64,000 nt of DNA from Pseudomonas sp. (GTDB lineage: Bacteria; Pseudomonadota; Gammaproteobacteria; Pseudomonadales; Pseudomonadaceae), in the NCBI RefSeq assembly GCF_030698175.1, contig NZ_JAUYNT010000010.1, positions 1 through 64,000 on the forward strand, in the 5' to 3' direction. Position numbers and translations under genes: made by a program. Within the stretch, counting starts at the first letter, position 1. Each line of letters starts with the position of its first letter. Shown one piece after another: positions 35,105-44,132 of the stretch. A model generated the notes under the pieces. That model did not search any database, was not told the origin of the DNA, and was given only the letters and a program-made list of their open reading frames with translations.

Positions 35105-36028
35105 TTATTTAACCAGGGTGCGCCATTCAGAGTGGGCGCTGGTCTGGCCGGTGACCAGATCGAAGTAAGCCTTCTGCAGCTTCTCGGTCACCGGGCCACG
35201 GCTGCCGCTGCCGATCTGCCGGCCATCGACTTCGCGAATCGGCGTGACTTCGGCGGCGGTGCCGGTGAAGAAGGCCTCGTCGGCGATATACACCTCGTCG
35301 CGGGTAATGCGCTTCTCGATCACCTGAATGCCCAGCTCGGCGGCCAACGTCAAAATGGTGTTACGGGTGATGCCGTTCAGGCAGGAGGTCACTTCCGGGG
35401 TGTAAACCACGCCATTGCGCACCAGGAAAATGTTCTCGCCCGAACCCTCGGCCACATAGCCTTCGGTATCCAGCAGCATGGCCTCATCGGCGCCGCCGGA
35501 GATGGCTTCTTGCAGCGCCAACATCGAGTTGATGTAGTTGCCGTTGGCCTTGGCGCGGGTCATGGAAATATTCACATGATGGCGGGTAAAGGAGCTGGTG
35601 CGCACTTTAATCCCGGTTTTCAGCGCCTCTTCACCCATGTAGGCGCCCCAATGCCAGGCCGCGACTATCACGCGGACTTTCAGGCCGGTGGCGCGCAGGC
35701 CCATGGCTTCCGATCCGTAGAACACCATCGGGCGGATATAGGCGCTTTCCAGGTTGTTCTCACGCACGGCGGCGCGGGTGGCTTCGTTGAGCTCTTCCTT
35801 GGTGAAAGGAATCTTCATGTTCATGATGTGCGCCGAGTCGAACAACCGATCAGTGTGCGCTTCGAGGCGGAAAATAGCCGTGCCTTCTGGGGTGTTGTAG
35901 GCGCGCACGCCTTCAAACACGCCCATGCCGTAATGCAGGGTATGGGTTAAGACGTGGGTGGTGGCATCGCGCCACGGCACCAGTTCACCGTCATACCAGA
36001 TAACGCCATCACGATCGGCCATCGACAT
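35105..36028 (-). CDS. ilvE: Branched-chain amino acid aminotransferase
   Basis: IlvE interconverts Leu, Ile and Val with their 2-oxo acids using glutamate and pyridoxal phosphate. The 307-residue product is class IV: DGVIWYDGELVPWRDATTHV, LHYGMGVFEGVRAY, RKVGNYINSMLA-like NGNYINSMLALQEA, and AEGSGENIFLVRNGVVYTP, with the PLP lysine expected in the AKANGNYIN segment. The ATG at 36028 has GAGGA just upstream. It follows glnE by 80 bases on the same strand and precedes waaF, as in PAO1, so it may be read from either an own promoter or glnE read-through. Confidence 0.95.
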   Translation of the reverse strand: MSMADRDGVIWYDGELVPWRDATTHVLTHTLHYGMGVFEGVRAYNTPEGTAIFRLEAHTDRLFDSAHIMNMKIPFTKEELNEATRAAVRENNLESAYIRPMVFYGSEAMGLRATGLKVRVIVAAWHWGAYMGEEALKTGIKVRTSSFTRHHVNISMTRAKANGNYINSMLALQEAISGGADEAMLLDTEGYVAEGSGENIFLVRNGVVYTPEVTSCLNGITRNTILTLAAELGIQVIEKRITRDEVYIADEAFFTGTAAEVTPIREVDGRQIGSGSRGPVTEKLQKAYFDLVTGQTSAHSEWRTLVK

Positions 36029-36108
36029 AGTTGCCTGCTCCTCAAGTATTCAATTGGTTGATCAAACGTAGGGTGTACACGCCGCATCGCGGCAGCCCGC
36101 CGAATCAA

Positions 36109-39054
36109 TCAGTTCAAGCCCAACTCGTGCCAGATACGCATTACCGCGCGGCGCTCTGGTTGAAACTGTTCGGCGCTCACCAGCCCCGGCTGTTTTTGCA
36201 ACGCTTGCCGATGGGCCGCCGCGCGATAGGCTTTATAAGCCTCTTGCAGCAGCGCTACATCCGCCGCGGGGAGCAAACCAACCAGCTGTAAACCATCCAG
36301 AATGCGCATGTTATCGGTATAACGCAGCAGTTCTGGGTGCTCGCACGACCAGGCCAGGGCCGCGTATTGCACCATAAATTCGATATCAACGATACCGCCG
36401 GCGTCCTGCTTGAGATCGAAGGTTGCCGTGGCTTCGAAGGCATTGGCAGCGGTGCCGGCGGCGGTTGACTGGCTGCCGAGGGCGGCGCGCATCTTGGCGC
36501 GCATCTCGCTGACCTCCAGGCGCAGCTGATCGAGGTCGCGCTTACGGCCCAACACCTGGGCGCGAATCGCCTCAAAACCGGCACCGACCCGTGGACAACC
36601 GACCAATACCCGCGCCCGCACCAAAGCCTGATGCTCCCAGGTCCAGGCCTCGCCCTCCTGATAGCGGGCAAAGGCGCCCAGCGAGCTGACCAGCAAGCCC
36701 GCTGCGCCGGACGGGCGCAGGCGCATATCCACTTCATAGAGCTGCCCGGAGTTGGTCTGCGCAGTCAGCAGGTGAATGATGCGCTGGCCCAGGCGAGTGA
36801 AAAACTGCGCGCCGTCGATGGATTTGGCGCCATCGGTCTCGGCCTGCGGGTCGCCGTCGTGGATAAACACCAGATCCAGGTCCGAGCCATGGCCCAGCTC
36901 GATGCCGCCGACCTTGCCGTAGCCGACGATGATGAAATCCGGATCGCACTGACTGCCATCGATACGCTTGGGCGCACCGTACTTGCTCACCGTCTGGCGC
37001 CAAGACAGGGCCAGCACCTGTTCGAGAATGGCTTCGGCCAGCCAGGTCAGGTAGTCGCTGACCTTCATCAGCGGCAGCGTGCCGGCAATTTCCGAGGCAG
37101 CCACGCGCAAGCGGTGGGCCAGCTTGAAATTGCGCAGCGCCTCCATCTGCTGCTCCAGATCCTCCTCGGGGATGCGCATCAGCCGCTCGCGCAATTCGGC
37201 GGCCAACTCGGGCGCCAAGGGCGGCTTGAACAAGCGGCCCTCGTTAAGCAGCTCATCGAGCAATAAAGGAAAGCGGGTGATCTGCTCGGCAATCCACGGG
37301 CTGGCCGCACAGAGGCGCAATAAGCGTTGCAGGGCGGTGGGGTTTTCCGTCAGCAACAATAAATACGCCGAACGGCGCACCACCGCCTCGACCAAGGGCA
37401 GCACCCGCTCGAGCACCAGATCCGGCTGATCGTGCTCCACCGCCTGCGCTAGCAGCCGTGGAATAAAAGCGTCCAAGCGTTCGCGGCCGAGGCGCTGCAT
37501 GGCCCGCACATGGCCGCCATTGCGCAACCCCACCAGCCGCTGCAAGGTGCTCTGCGGATCAATAAAGCCGGCCTCACTGAGCTGATGGCAAGCTGCCTCG
37601 TCATCCAGCGAGCTTTCCCACAGCGGCAACCATTCGGCGCCGACGCAGACCACCGCCTCCTCCCCCTCGACTTCATCGGGGTCGGCAATCACCTGGCGAA
37701 AGTGCCAATCGACCCGGCCACGCCAGTACAGCAACTGCTGATGGAAACTCGGCCAGTCGGCAAAGCCCATGATAAAGGCCACCCGCTCGCGCTCAGCCGT
37801 GCCATCCGGCAGCATCTGGGTCTGGCGGTCGGCCAGCGCCTGCAGGGCGTGCTCGGTGTAGCGCAAAAACTCGTAACCTTCGCGCAACTCGCCGACCACC
37901 GCCGGCGGCAAGTAGCCCTGACCTTCCAGCACGCTCAAGACCTTGAGCAGCGGCCGATGCTGCAAGCTGAGGTCGCGACCGCCGTGGATCAGCTGGAACG
38001 CCTGGGCGATAAATTCCACTTCGCGAATGCCGCCGGAACCCAGCTTGATATTGTCGGCCATGCCTTTGCGCCGCACTTCCTGCTGAATCAGCTGCTTCAT
38101 CGCCCGCAGCGCTTCGATCGCGGAGAAGTCCAGATAACGCCGGTAGACAAAGGGCATTAGCATCTCCAGCAACAGCTTGCCGGCCTGCTGGTCGCCGGCC
38201 ACCACCCGCGCCTTGATCATCGCGTAGCGTTCCCAGTCACGACCCTGATCCTGGTAGTACTGCTCCAGCGCGTTAAAGCTCAGCACCAGCGCGCCGCCGG
38301 TGCCGTATGGGCGCAGGCGCATATCGACGCGGAACACAAAACCATCGACGGTAATCGCATCCAGGGCCTTGATCAGCCGCTGACCGAGGCGAATGAAAAA
38401 CTCCTGGTTATCCAGCGGGCGCTTGATCCCCTGGGTTTCGCCGCCTTCGGGGTAGGCAAAAATCAGGTCGATGTCGGAAGACAGGTTCAACTCATGGGCG
38501 CCGAGCTTGCCCATGCCCAGCACCACCATCTGCTGCGGCGTACCGCTACGGGCACCGATGGGTGTGCCGAACTGCTGGCAATGGCGGGGGTACAGCCAGG
38601 CGTAGGCCAGATCGATGCAGGCCTCGGCCAGCACCGACAGATCGCCACAGGTCTCGCGTAAATCCGCCAGGCGATTGACTTCACGCCAGATAATCCGCAG
38701 CTGCTGACGATTGCGCAGGCGACGCAAACAGCGGCCCAGCGCCTCCTCATCGGCGCATTCGGCCAGCGCTGCCTGCAACTGCTCGCGCAATTCGTTCGGC
38801 GCCAAGCTGCACTCCAACTCGCCAGAGTCGGCCAGGGCCAGCAGCATCAGCGGGTCACGACTGGCCTGCTCGCTGACAAATTCACTGACCGCCAAGGCCC
38901 GGGTAAACGCCGCCTGACGCGCGGCCGGCCACGCCTGCCAGCGCGCCAGCGCATCAGCCTCCAGCGCCGACACCGCCGCCAGCCAAGTGGTCTCGGCCAG
39001 GGCCAGACTGGCGTGCAAAGTGGCAGGCAGGTGGATCAGCGGCGGCAAACTCAT
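36109..39054 (-). CDS. glnE: Bifunctional glutamine synthetase adenylyltransferase/adenylyl-removing enzyme
   Basis: GlnE switches glutamine synthetase off by adding AMP and on by removing it, in response to PII and glutamine. The 981-residue protein has two nucleotidyltransferase domains. The N-terminal (removing) domain contains ELNLSSDIDLIFAYPEGGET. The C-terminal (adenylylating) domain contains GGIELGHGSDLDLVFIHDGD. Both keep the paired aspartates, and each is followed by a helical PII-UMP-type domain. Length matches E. coli GlnE (about 945) and Pseudomonas relatives. It is divergent from aceE. Confidence 0.96.
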   Translation of the reverse strand: MSLPPLIHLPATLHASLALAETTWLAAVSALEADALARWQAWPAARQAAFTRALAVSEFVSEQASRDPLMLLALADSGELECSLAPNELREQLQAALAECADEEALGRCLRRLRNRQQLRIIWREVNRLADLRETCGDLSVLAEACIDLAYAWLYPRHCQQFGTPIGARSGTPQQMVVLGMGKLGAHELNLSSDIDLIFAYPEGGETQGIKRPLDNQEFFIRLGQRLIKALDAITVDGFVFRVDMRLRPYGTGGALVLSFNALEQYYQDQGRDWERYAMIKARVVAGDQQAGKLLLEMLMPFVYRRYLDFSAIEALRAMKQLIQQEVRRKGMADNIKLGSGGIREVEFIAQAFQLIHGGRDLSLQHRPLLKVLSVLEGQGYLPPAVVGELREGYEFLRYTEHALQALADRQTQMLPDGTAERERVAFIMGFADWPSFHQQLLYWRGRVDWHFRQVIADPDEVEGEEAVVCVGAEWLPLWESSLDDEAACHQLSEAGFIDPQSTLQRLVGLRNGGHVRAMQRLGRERLDAFIPRLLAQAVEHDQPDLVLERVLPLVEAVVRRSAYLLLLTENPTALQRLLRLCAASPWIAEQITRFPLLLDELLNEGRLFKPPLAPELAAELRERLMRIPEEDLEQQMEALRNFKLAHRLRVAASEIAGTLPLMKVSDYLTWLAEAILEQVLALSWRQTVSKYGAPKRIDGSQCDPDFIIVGYGKVGGIELGHGSDLDLVFIHDGDPQAETDGAKSIDGAQFFTRLGQRIIHLLTAQTNSGQLYEVDMRLRPSGAAGLLVSSLGAFARYQEGEAWTWEHQALVRARVLVGCPRVGAGFEAIRAQVLGRKRDLDQLRLEVSEMRAKMRAALGSQSTAAGTAANAFEATATFDLKQDAGGIVDIEFMVQYAALAWSCEHPELLRYTDNMRILDGLQLVGLLPAADVALLQEAYKAYRAAAHRQALQKQPGLVSAEQFQPERRAVMRIWHELGLN

Positions 39055-39129
39055 GGTCTATCCTTCTGGCTAGTGTGCCCAAGGTTAGCGAACCGGCGTC
39101 GCAGCAACCACAGCAAGGCACAATCATTT

Positions 39130-39195
39130 TGTAGTTTTACTACTAAAGATGTAGCAAAAAAGCTGATTCGAACGTCAATATGTAGTAAAACTACA
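39130..39195. promoter_or_regulatory. Paired TGTAGT-N3-ACTACA palindromes upstream of aceE
   Basis: Site 1 (39130-39144) is TGTAGTTTTACTACT and site 2 (39181-39195) is TGTAGTAAAACTACA. A half-site TGTAGC lies between them at 39150. The two sites are 51 bases apart, start to start, which is about five helical turns. From memory this resembles the TGTAGT/ACTACA half-sites of RccR, an RpiR-family KDPG-responsive regulator that controls aceE in Pseudomonas. The region serves both aceE and glnE. Confidence 0.6.
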
Positions 39196-39207
39196 GAAAG
39201 CCGATAC

Positions 39208-39350
39208 TGTCAGGCAGGGTGAAACGTAGCGAGCGAAGGTTAGGCAAGGCAAAACAGGCGAGGACGCGGAGTTTACGAGCTGTAAATGAGCAGTCCGAGC
39301 CTGTTTTTAACGCCGCATAACCGAGCGCAGTAGTTTTCACACGGACTGAA
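39208..39350 (+). repeat. Family-B intergenic repeat, long copy
   Basis: The 143-base element runs from GGTGAAACGTAGCGAGCGAA through GGACGCGGAGTTTACGAGCT and GTAAATGAGCAGTCC to TTTTTAACGCCGCATAACCG and AGCGCAGTAGTTTTC. Only its last 60 bases are shared with the copies at 2579 and 5747. It lies between the palindromes at 39130-39195 and the aceE start at 39446. I see no gene in the 391-base glnE/aceE gap. Confidence 0.75.
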
Positions 39351-39445
39351 ACCCGGTAACCCCAAGAATTCACGCAGCCCGCTCACAAGGCCGGCCGCGA
39401 ACCCAGGCTACCGATTCTGGAAGCCTTTAAGCCCTGGAGCAAGCC

Positions 39446-42091
39446 ATGCAAGACCTCGATCCCGTCGAAACCCAGGAATGGCTGGACGCCCTCGAATCGG
39501 TCCTCGACAAAGAGGGCGATGATCGCGCCCATTACCTGCTGACCCGCATGGGCGAGCTGGCCACCCGTAGCGGTGCGCAGCTGCCCTATGCGATCACCAC
39601 GCCATATCGCAACACCATCCCCGTGACCCACGAAGCGCGGATGCCCGGCGACCTGTTTATGGAGCGCCGAATTCGCTCGCTGGTGCGCTGGAACGCCATG
39701 GCCATGGTGATGCGCACCAACCTGCAGGACCCGGATCTGGGCGGCCACATATCCAGCTTTGCCTCCAGCGCGACGCTGTATGACATTGGCTTCAACTACT
39801 TCTTCCAGGCGCCAACCGACGAGCATGGCGGCGACCTGCTGTATATCCAGGGCCACGTCTCGCCCGGCATCTACGCCCGGGCCTTTATGGAAGGCCGGAT
39901 CAGCGAAGAGCAGCTCAATAACTTCCGCCAGGAAGTCGATGGCGGCGGCCTGTCGTCCTACCCGCACCCCTGGTTGATGCCGGACTTCTGGCAGTTCCCG
40001 ACCGTCTCCATGGGCCTTGGCCCGATCCAGGCGATCTACCAGGCGCGCTTTATGAAGTACCTGGAAGACCGCGGTTATATCCCGGCCGGCAAGCAGAAGG
40101 TCTGGTGCTTCCTCGGCGACGGCGAATGCGACGAGCCGGAGTCGCTGGGCGCGATTTCCCTGGCTGGCCGCGAGAAACTCGACAACCTGATCTTCGTGAT
40201 CAACTGCAACCTGCAGCGCCTGGACGGCCCGGTGCGCGGCAATGGCAAAATCATCCAAGAGTTGGAAGGCGTATTCCGCGGCGCCAACTGGAACGTCAAT
40301 AAGGTGGTCTGGGGCCGTTTCTGGGACCCGCTGCTGGCCAAAGACACCGACGGCATTCTGCAACGGCGAATGGACGAAGTGATCGACGGCGAGTACCAGA
40401 ACTACAAAGCCAAAGACGGCGCCTTCGTCCGTGCACACTTCTTCAATACGCCGCAGCTCAAGGCGATGGTTGAAGACCTGTCCGACGATGAGATCTGGAA
40501 ACTCAACCGTGGCGGCCACGACCCGTACAAAATGTACGCGGCCTATCACCAGGCGGTTAACCATAAAGGGCAGCCGACCGTGGTGCTGGCCAAGACCATC
40601 AAGGGTTATGGCACCGGCGCCGGTGAAGCGAAGAACACCGCGCACAACACCAAGAAAGTCGACGTCGACAGCCTGAAGAAATTCCGCGACCGCTTCGACA
40701 TCCCGGTGAAAGACGACCAGCTGGAAAACCTGCCGTTCTTCAAACCCGAGGAAGGCAGCGCCGAATACAAATACCTGCACGAACGCCGCGCCGCCCTCGG
40801 CGGTTATCTGCCGCAGCGCCGCGCGAAGAGCTTCAGCATCCCGACGCCACCCCTGGAGTCGCTCAAGGCGATTCTCGACGGCAGCGGCGAGCGTGAAATC
40901 TCCACCACCATGGCCTTCGTGCGGATTCTCTCGCAGCTGGTCAAGGACAAAGAAATCGGCCCGCGCATCGTGCCGATCATCCCCGACGAAGCACGCACCT
41001 TCGGCATGGAAGGCATGTTCCGCCAGCTCGGCATCTACTCCTCGGTCGGCCAGCTCTATGAGCCAGTGGATAAAGACCAGGTGATGTTCTACCGCGAGGA
41101 CAAGAAGGGACAGATCCTCGAAGAGGGCATCAACGAAGCCGGCGCCATGTCGTCGTTTATCGCTGCGGGCACCTCCTACTCCAGCCACAACCAGCCGATG
41201 CTGCCGTTCTACATCTTCTATTCGATGTTCGGCTTCCAGCGCATCGGCGACCTGGCCTGGGCCGCCGGCGACAGCCGCACCCGTGGTTTCTTGATTGGCG
41301 GCACCGCCGGACGCACCACGCTGAACGGCGAAGGCCTGCAACACGAAGATGGTCATAGCCACTTGCTGGCCTCGACCATCCCCAACTGCCGCACATTCGA
41401 CCCGACCTATGGCTATGAACTGGCGGTGATCATCCGCGAGGGCATGCGCCAGATGACCGAGCTGCAACAGGACGTGTTCTATTACATCACCGTGATGAAC
41501 GAGTCCTACATGCAGCCGGCCATGCCGGAGGGTGTCGAAAACGGCATCATCCAGGGCATGTACCTGCTCGAAGAAGACAAGAAAGACGCCGCCTACCACG
41601 TGCAACTGCTCGGCTCCGGCACCATCCTGCGCGAGGTGCGCGAAGCGGCAAAGATTTTGCGCGACGAGTTCAACGTCGGCGCCGATGTGTGGAGCGTCAC
41701 CAGCTTCAACGAACTGCGCCGCGAAGGCCTGGCCGTAGAACGCAACAACCGCCTGCACCCACAGCAGAAGCCGCAACAAAGCTATATCGAGCAGTGCCTG
41801 AGCGGTCGCAAAGGGCCGGTCATCGCCTCCACTGACTATATGAAGCTGTTTGCCGACCAGATTCGCCAATGGGTACCGAGCAAAGAATACAAAGTGCTCG
41901 GCACCGATGGTTTCGGGCGCAGCGACAGTCGCAAAAAACTCCGGCACTTCTTTGAGGTTGACCGTTATTTCGTTGTGCTGGCCGCCCTTGAGGCACTGGC
42001 CGACCGCGGCGATATCGAACCGAAAGTGGTGGCCGAAGCCATCGCCAAGTTCGGCATCGACCCAGAAAAACGCAACCCACTGGACTGCTAA
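39446..42091 (+). CDS. aceE: Pyruvate dehydrogenase E1 component, homodimeric
   Basis: AceE decarboxylates pyruvate using thiamine pyrophosphate and passes the acetyl group to the lipoyl arm of AceF. The 881-residue product is the single-chain E1 type: VRWNAMAMVMRTNLQDPDLG at the start, the TPP/magnesium motif CFLGDGECDEPESLGAISLA through VINCNLQRLDGPVRGNGKII, and the transketolase-like TPP pyrimidine domain with FRQLGIYSSVGQLYEPVDKD and GRTTLNGEGLQHEDGHSHLL. TGGAG lies upstream of the ATG. The aceF gene follows after 11 bases. Palindromes at 39130 and the long repeat at 39208 lie in its upstream region. Confidence 0.97.
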   Translation: MQDLDPVETQEWLDALESVLDKEGDDRAHYLLTRMGELATRSGAQLPYAITTPYRNTIPVTHEARMPGDLFMERRIRSLVRWNAMAMVMRTNLQDPDLGGHISSFASSATLYDIGFNYFFQAPTDEHGGDLLYIQGHVSPGIYARAFMEGRISEEQLNNFRQEVDGGGLSSYPHPWLMPDFWQFPTVSMGLGPIQAIYQARFMKYLEDRGYIPAGKQKVWCFLGDGECDEPESLGAISLAGREKLDNLIFVINCNLQRLDGPVRGNGKIIQELEGVFRGANWNVNKVVWGRFWDPLLAKDTDGILQRRMDEVIDGEYQNYKAKDGAFVRAHFFNTPQLKAMVEDLSDDEIWKLNRGGHDPYKMYAAYHQAVNHKGQPTVVLAKTIKGYGTGAGEAKNTAHNTKKVDVDSLKKFRDRFDIPVKDDQLENLPFFKPEEGSAEYKYLHERRAALGGYLPQRRAKSFSIPTPPLESLKAILDGSGEREISTTMAFVRILSQLVKDKEIGPRIVPIIPDEARTFGMEGMFRQLGIYSSVGQLYEPVDKDQVMFYREDKKGQILEEGINEAGAMSSFIAAGTSYSSHNQPMLPFYIFYSMFGFQRIGDLAWAAGDSRTRGFLIGGTAGRTTLNGEGLQHEDGHSHLLASTIPNCRTFDPTYGYELAVIIREGMRQMTELQQDVFYYITVMNESYMQPAMPEGVENGIIQGMYLLEEDKKDAAYHVQLLGSGTILREVREAAKILRDEFNVGADVWSVTSFNELRREGLAVERNNRLHPQQKPQQSYIEQCLSGRKGPVIASTDYMKLFADQIRQWVPSKEYKVLGTDGFGRSDSRKKLRHFFEVDRYFVVLAALEALADRGDIEPKVVAEAIAKFGIDPEKRNPLDC

Positions 42092-42102
42092 GGAGCTGCG
42101 AT

Positions 42103-43773
42103 ATGAGTGAACTAATTCGCGTACCCGATATCGGCAACGGTGAGGGTGAAGTGATCGAACTGATGGTTAAAGTGGGCGATCGGATTGAAGCCGAGCAAAG
42201 CCTGCTGACCCTGGAGTCGGACAAAGCCAGCATGGAAATCCCGGCGCCCAAGGCCGGGGTGATTAAAAGCCTGAAGGTCAAACTCGGTGATCGCCTGAAA
42301 GAAGGCGACGAGCTGCTGGAGCTGGAAGTCGAAGGCGACGCGGCGGCTCCTGCTGCCGCCGAACCTGCGCCACAAGCGGCAGTGGCTGCGCCTGCAACAC
42401 CGGCCAAAGCCGCCGAACCGGCAGCTGCACCCGCAGCAGCAACCGAGTCGGCGCAGGACATTCATGTGCCGGATATCGGCTCGTCCGGCAAAGCCAAGAT
42501 CATCGAACTGCTGATCAAGGTCGGCGACACCGTCGAAGTCGATCAGTCGCTGTTGGTTCTGGAATCCGACAAAGCCAGTATGGAAATCCCCTCGCCGGCT
42601 GCCGGTGTGGTGACCAGCCTGAGCGTCAAATTGGACGACGAAGTCGGCACCGGCGACCTGATTTTGCAACTCAAAGTGCTTGGCGCCGCCCCTGCGGCGG
42701 CGCCGGCTGTGGCACCAACTGCCGCTCCGGCCACCGCGACCGAAGTGCATAAGGTCCCGGCCGGGGCCGACCCGGCCATCGCCGCCGAAGTCAGCGCCAT
42801 CGCCTCGCTGTCGGCTGCCGCCGCCAAGGCTGCCGCGGCACCAGCGGTAGCCAGCGGTAGCCGCGTGCATGCCGGCCCGGCTGTGCGGCAACTGGCCCGT
42901 GAGTTTGGGGTTGAGCTGAACGCCGTCAGTGCCAGCGGCCCACACGGCCGGATTCTCAAGGAAGACGTACAGCTGTTCGTCAAACAGCAGCTGCTGAAGG
43001 TCAAGGAAGCGCCGGCCGCTGGCGTCACCGGCGGTTCGGGCATTCCGCCGATCCCGGTGATCGATTTCAGCAAGTTCGGTGAAATCGAAGAAGTGCCGAT
43101 GACCCGCCTGATGCAAGTCGGCGCCAACAACTTGCACCGCAGCTGGCTGAATGTGCCGCACGTGACCCAGTTCGACGCGGCCGACATCACCGAGCTGGAA
43201 GCCTTCCGCATCGCCCAGAAAGCCGTGGCCGAAAAAGCCGGGGTCAAACTGACGGTGTTGCCACTGCTCCTGAAAGCCTGCGCCCACCTGCTCAAAGAGC
43301 TGCCGGACTTCAACAGCTCGCTGGCACCGTCGGGCAAAGCCATCATCCGCAAGAAGTACGTCAACATCGGCTTTGCCGTCGACACCCCAGACGGTTTGCT
43401 GGTGCCGGTGATCAAAGACGTCGACCAGAAAAGCCTGCTGCAACTGGCAGCTGAAGCAGCGGCGCTGGCGGAAAGAGCCCGCACTAAAAAGCTCTCGGCC
43501 GATGACATGCAGGGCGCCTGCTTCACCATCTCCAGTCTTGGCCACATCGGCGGCAGCGGCTTCACGCCGATCGTCAATGCGCCGGAAGTGGCGATTCTTG
43601 GTGTCAGCAAGGCGACTATGCAGCCGGTCTGGGATGGTGCGGCATTCCAACCACGACTGATGCTGCCGCTGTCGCTGTCCTACGATCACCGGGTGATCAA
43701 CGGCGCCGCCGCGGCTCGCTTCACCAAGCGTCTCGGTGACGTGCTGGGCGATATCCGCACTTTGCTGCTGTAG
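42103..43773 (+). CDS. aceF: Dihydrolipoamide acetyltransferase, E2 of pyruvate dehydrogenase
   Basis: AceF forms the core of the complex and transfers acetyl groups to CoA. The 556-residue product has two lipoyl domains with ESDKASME at lysines 41 and 157, Ala/Pro-rich linkers (residues about 78-115 and 200-260), a peripheral-subunit-binding domain (VHAGPAVRQLAREFGVELNA) and a catalytic domain ending SYDHRVINGAAAARFTKRL. Many other AceF proteins have one or three lipoyl domains; two is common in Pseudomonas. TAAGGAG overlaps the aceE stop and precedes the ATG. A terminator follows at 43799. Confidence 0.97.
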   Translation: MSELIRVPDIGNGEGEVIELMVKVGDRIEAEQSLLTLESDKASMEIPAPKAGVIKSLKVKLGDRLKEGDELLELEVEGDAAAPAAAEPAPQAAVAAPATPAKAAEPAAAPAAATESAQDIHVPDIGSSGKAKIIELLIKVGDTVEVDQSLLVLESDKASMEIPSPAAGVVTSLSVKLDDEVGTGDLILQLKVLGAAPAAAPAVAPTAAPATATEVHKVPAGADPAIAAEVSAIASLSAAAAKAAAAPAVASGSRVHAGPAVRQLAREFGVELNAVSASGPHGRILKEDVQLFVKQQLLKVKEAPAAGVTGGSGIPPIPVIDFSKFGEIEEVPMTRLMQVGANNLHRSWLNVPHVTQFDAADITELEAFRIAQKAVAEKAGVKLTVLPLLLKACAHLLKELPDFNSSLAPSGKAIIRKKYVNIGFAVDTPDGLLVPVIKDVDQKSLLQLAAEAAALAERARTKKLSADDMQGACFTISSLGHIGGSGFTPIVNAPEVAILGVSKATMQPVWDGAAFQPRLMLPLSLSYDHRVINGAAAARFTKRLGDVLGDIRTLLL

Positions 43774-43798
43774 GTTTTAAATGCTCTAACGCAAACCC

Positions 43799-43827
43799 AC
43801 AAACCCCGCCGCGTGCGGGGTTTGTTT
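43799..43827 (+). terminator. Rho-independent terminator after aceF
   Basis: ACAAACCCCGC faces GCGGGGTTTG around CGCGT, followed by TTTTGG. The stem lies 26 bases past the aceF stop on the plus strand, in the position expected for the end of the aceEF transcript. Confidence 0.85.
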
Positions 43828-43837
43828 TGGGCGCCTT

Positions 43838-44112
43838 ACTCGTTAGGTGTTGCAGGCGGTTTTTCGTAGGGTGGGTTAGCGGCGCCACGCTGGCTTAAGA
43901 CTTCAACTCGCAGTCAGTGCGCCGCGTAACCCACCGAGCGGCTTCAGACTCTTTGCAAAATTAACGAGACATCGGCCCCTATGTTGGGTTACGCGGCGTC
44001 TTAAACCGTTGCACGGCTTAGCTCACGCCACCCGCCGCTAACCCAACCTACGAATGCCCGACCTCAGGCAGTTACCAATGTTGCGAGGGGGCAACACATA
44101 ACTGGGACAGAA
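43838..44112. repeat. Nested inverted-repeat element (GTAGGGTGGGTTAG family)
   Basis: The outer left end reads ACTCGTTAGGTGTTGCAGGC and the outer right end GCAACACATAACTGGGACAG, which are inverted relatives of each other. Inside them, CGTAGGGTGGGTTAGCGGCG (43865) faces GCCGCTAACCCAACCTACG (to 44052). The centre holds further CGCCGCGTAACCCACCG and GGGTTACGCGGCG inverted pairs. The element fills almost all of the 305-base gap between the aceF terminator and the small secreted protein gene; no gene is seen in it. Confidence 0.8.
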
Positions 44113-44132
44113 CCTTTGTTTTGGGAGTGCCC

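Noticed and set aside
39383..41947. Long open frame (854 codons) on the minus strand antisense to aceE
   Set aside because: aceE is certain from its motifs. GC-rich codons keep the antisense frame open, and its translation matches no family I know.
42112..43689. Open frames on the minus strand within aceF
   Set aside because: They mirror the Ala/Pro linkers and lipoyl repeats of aceF and carry no independent signature.
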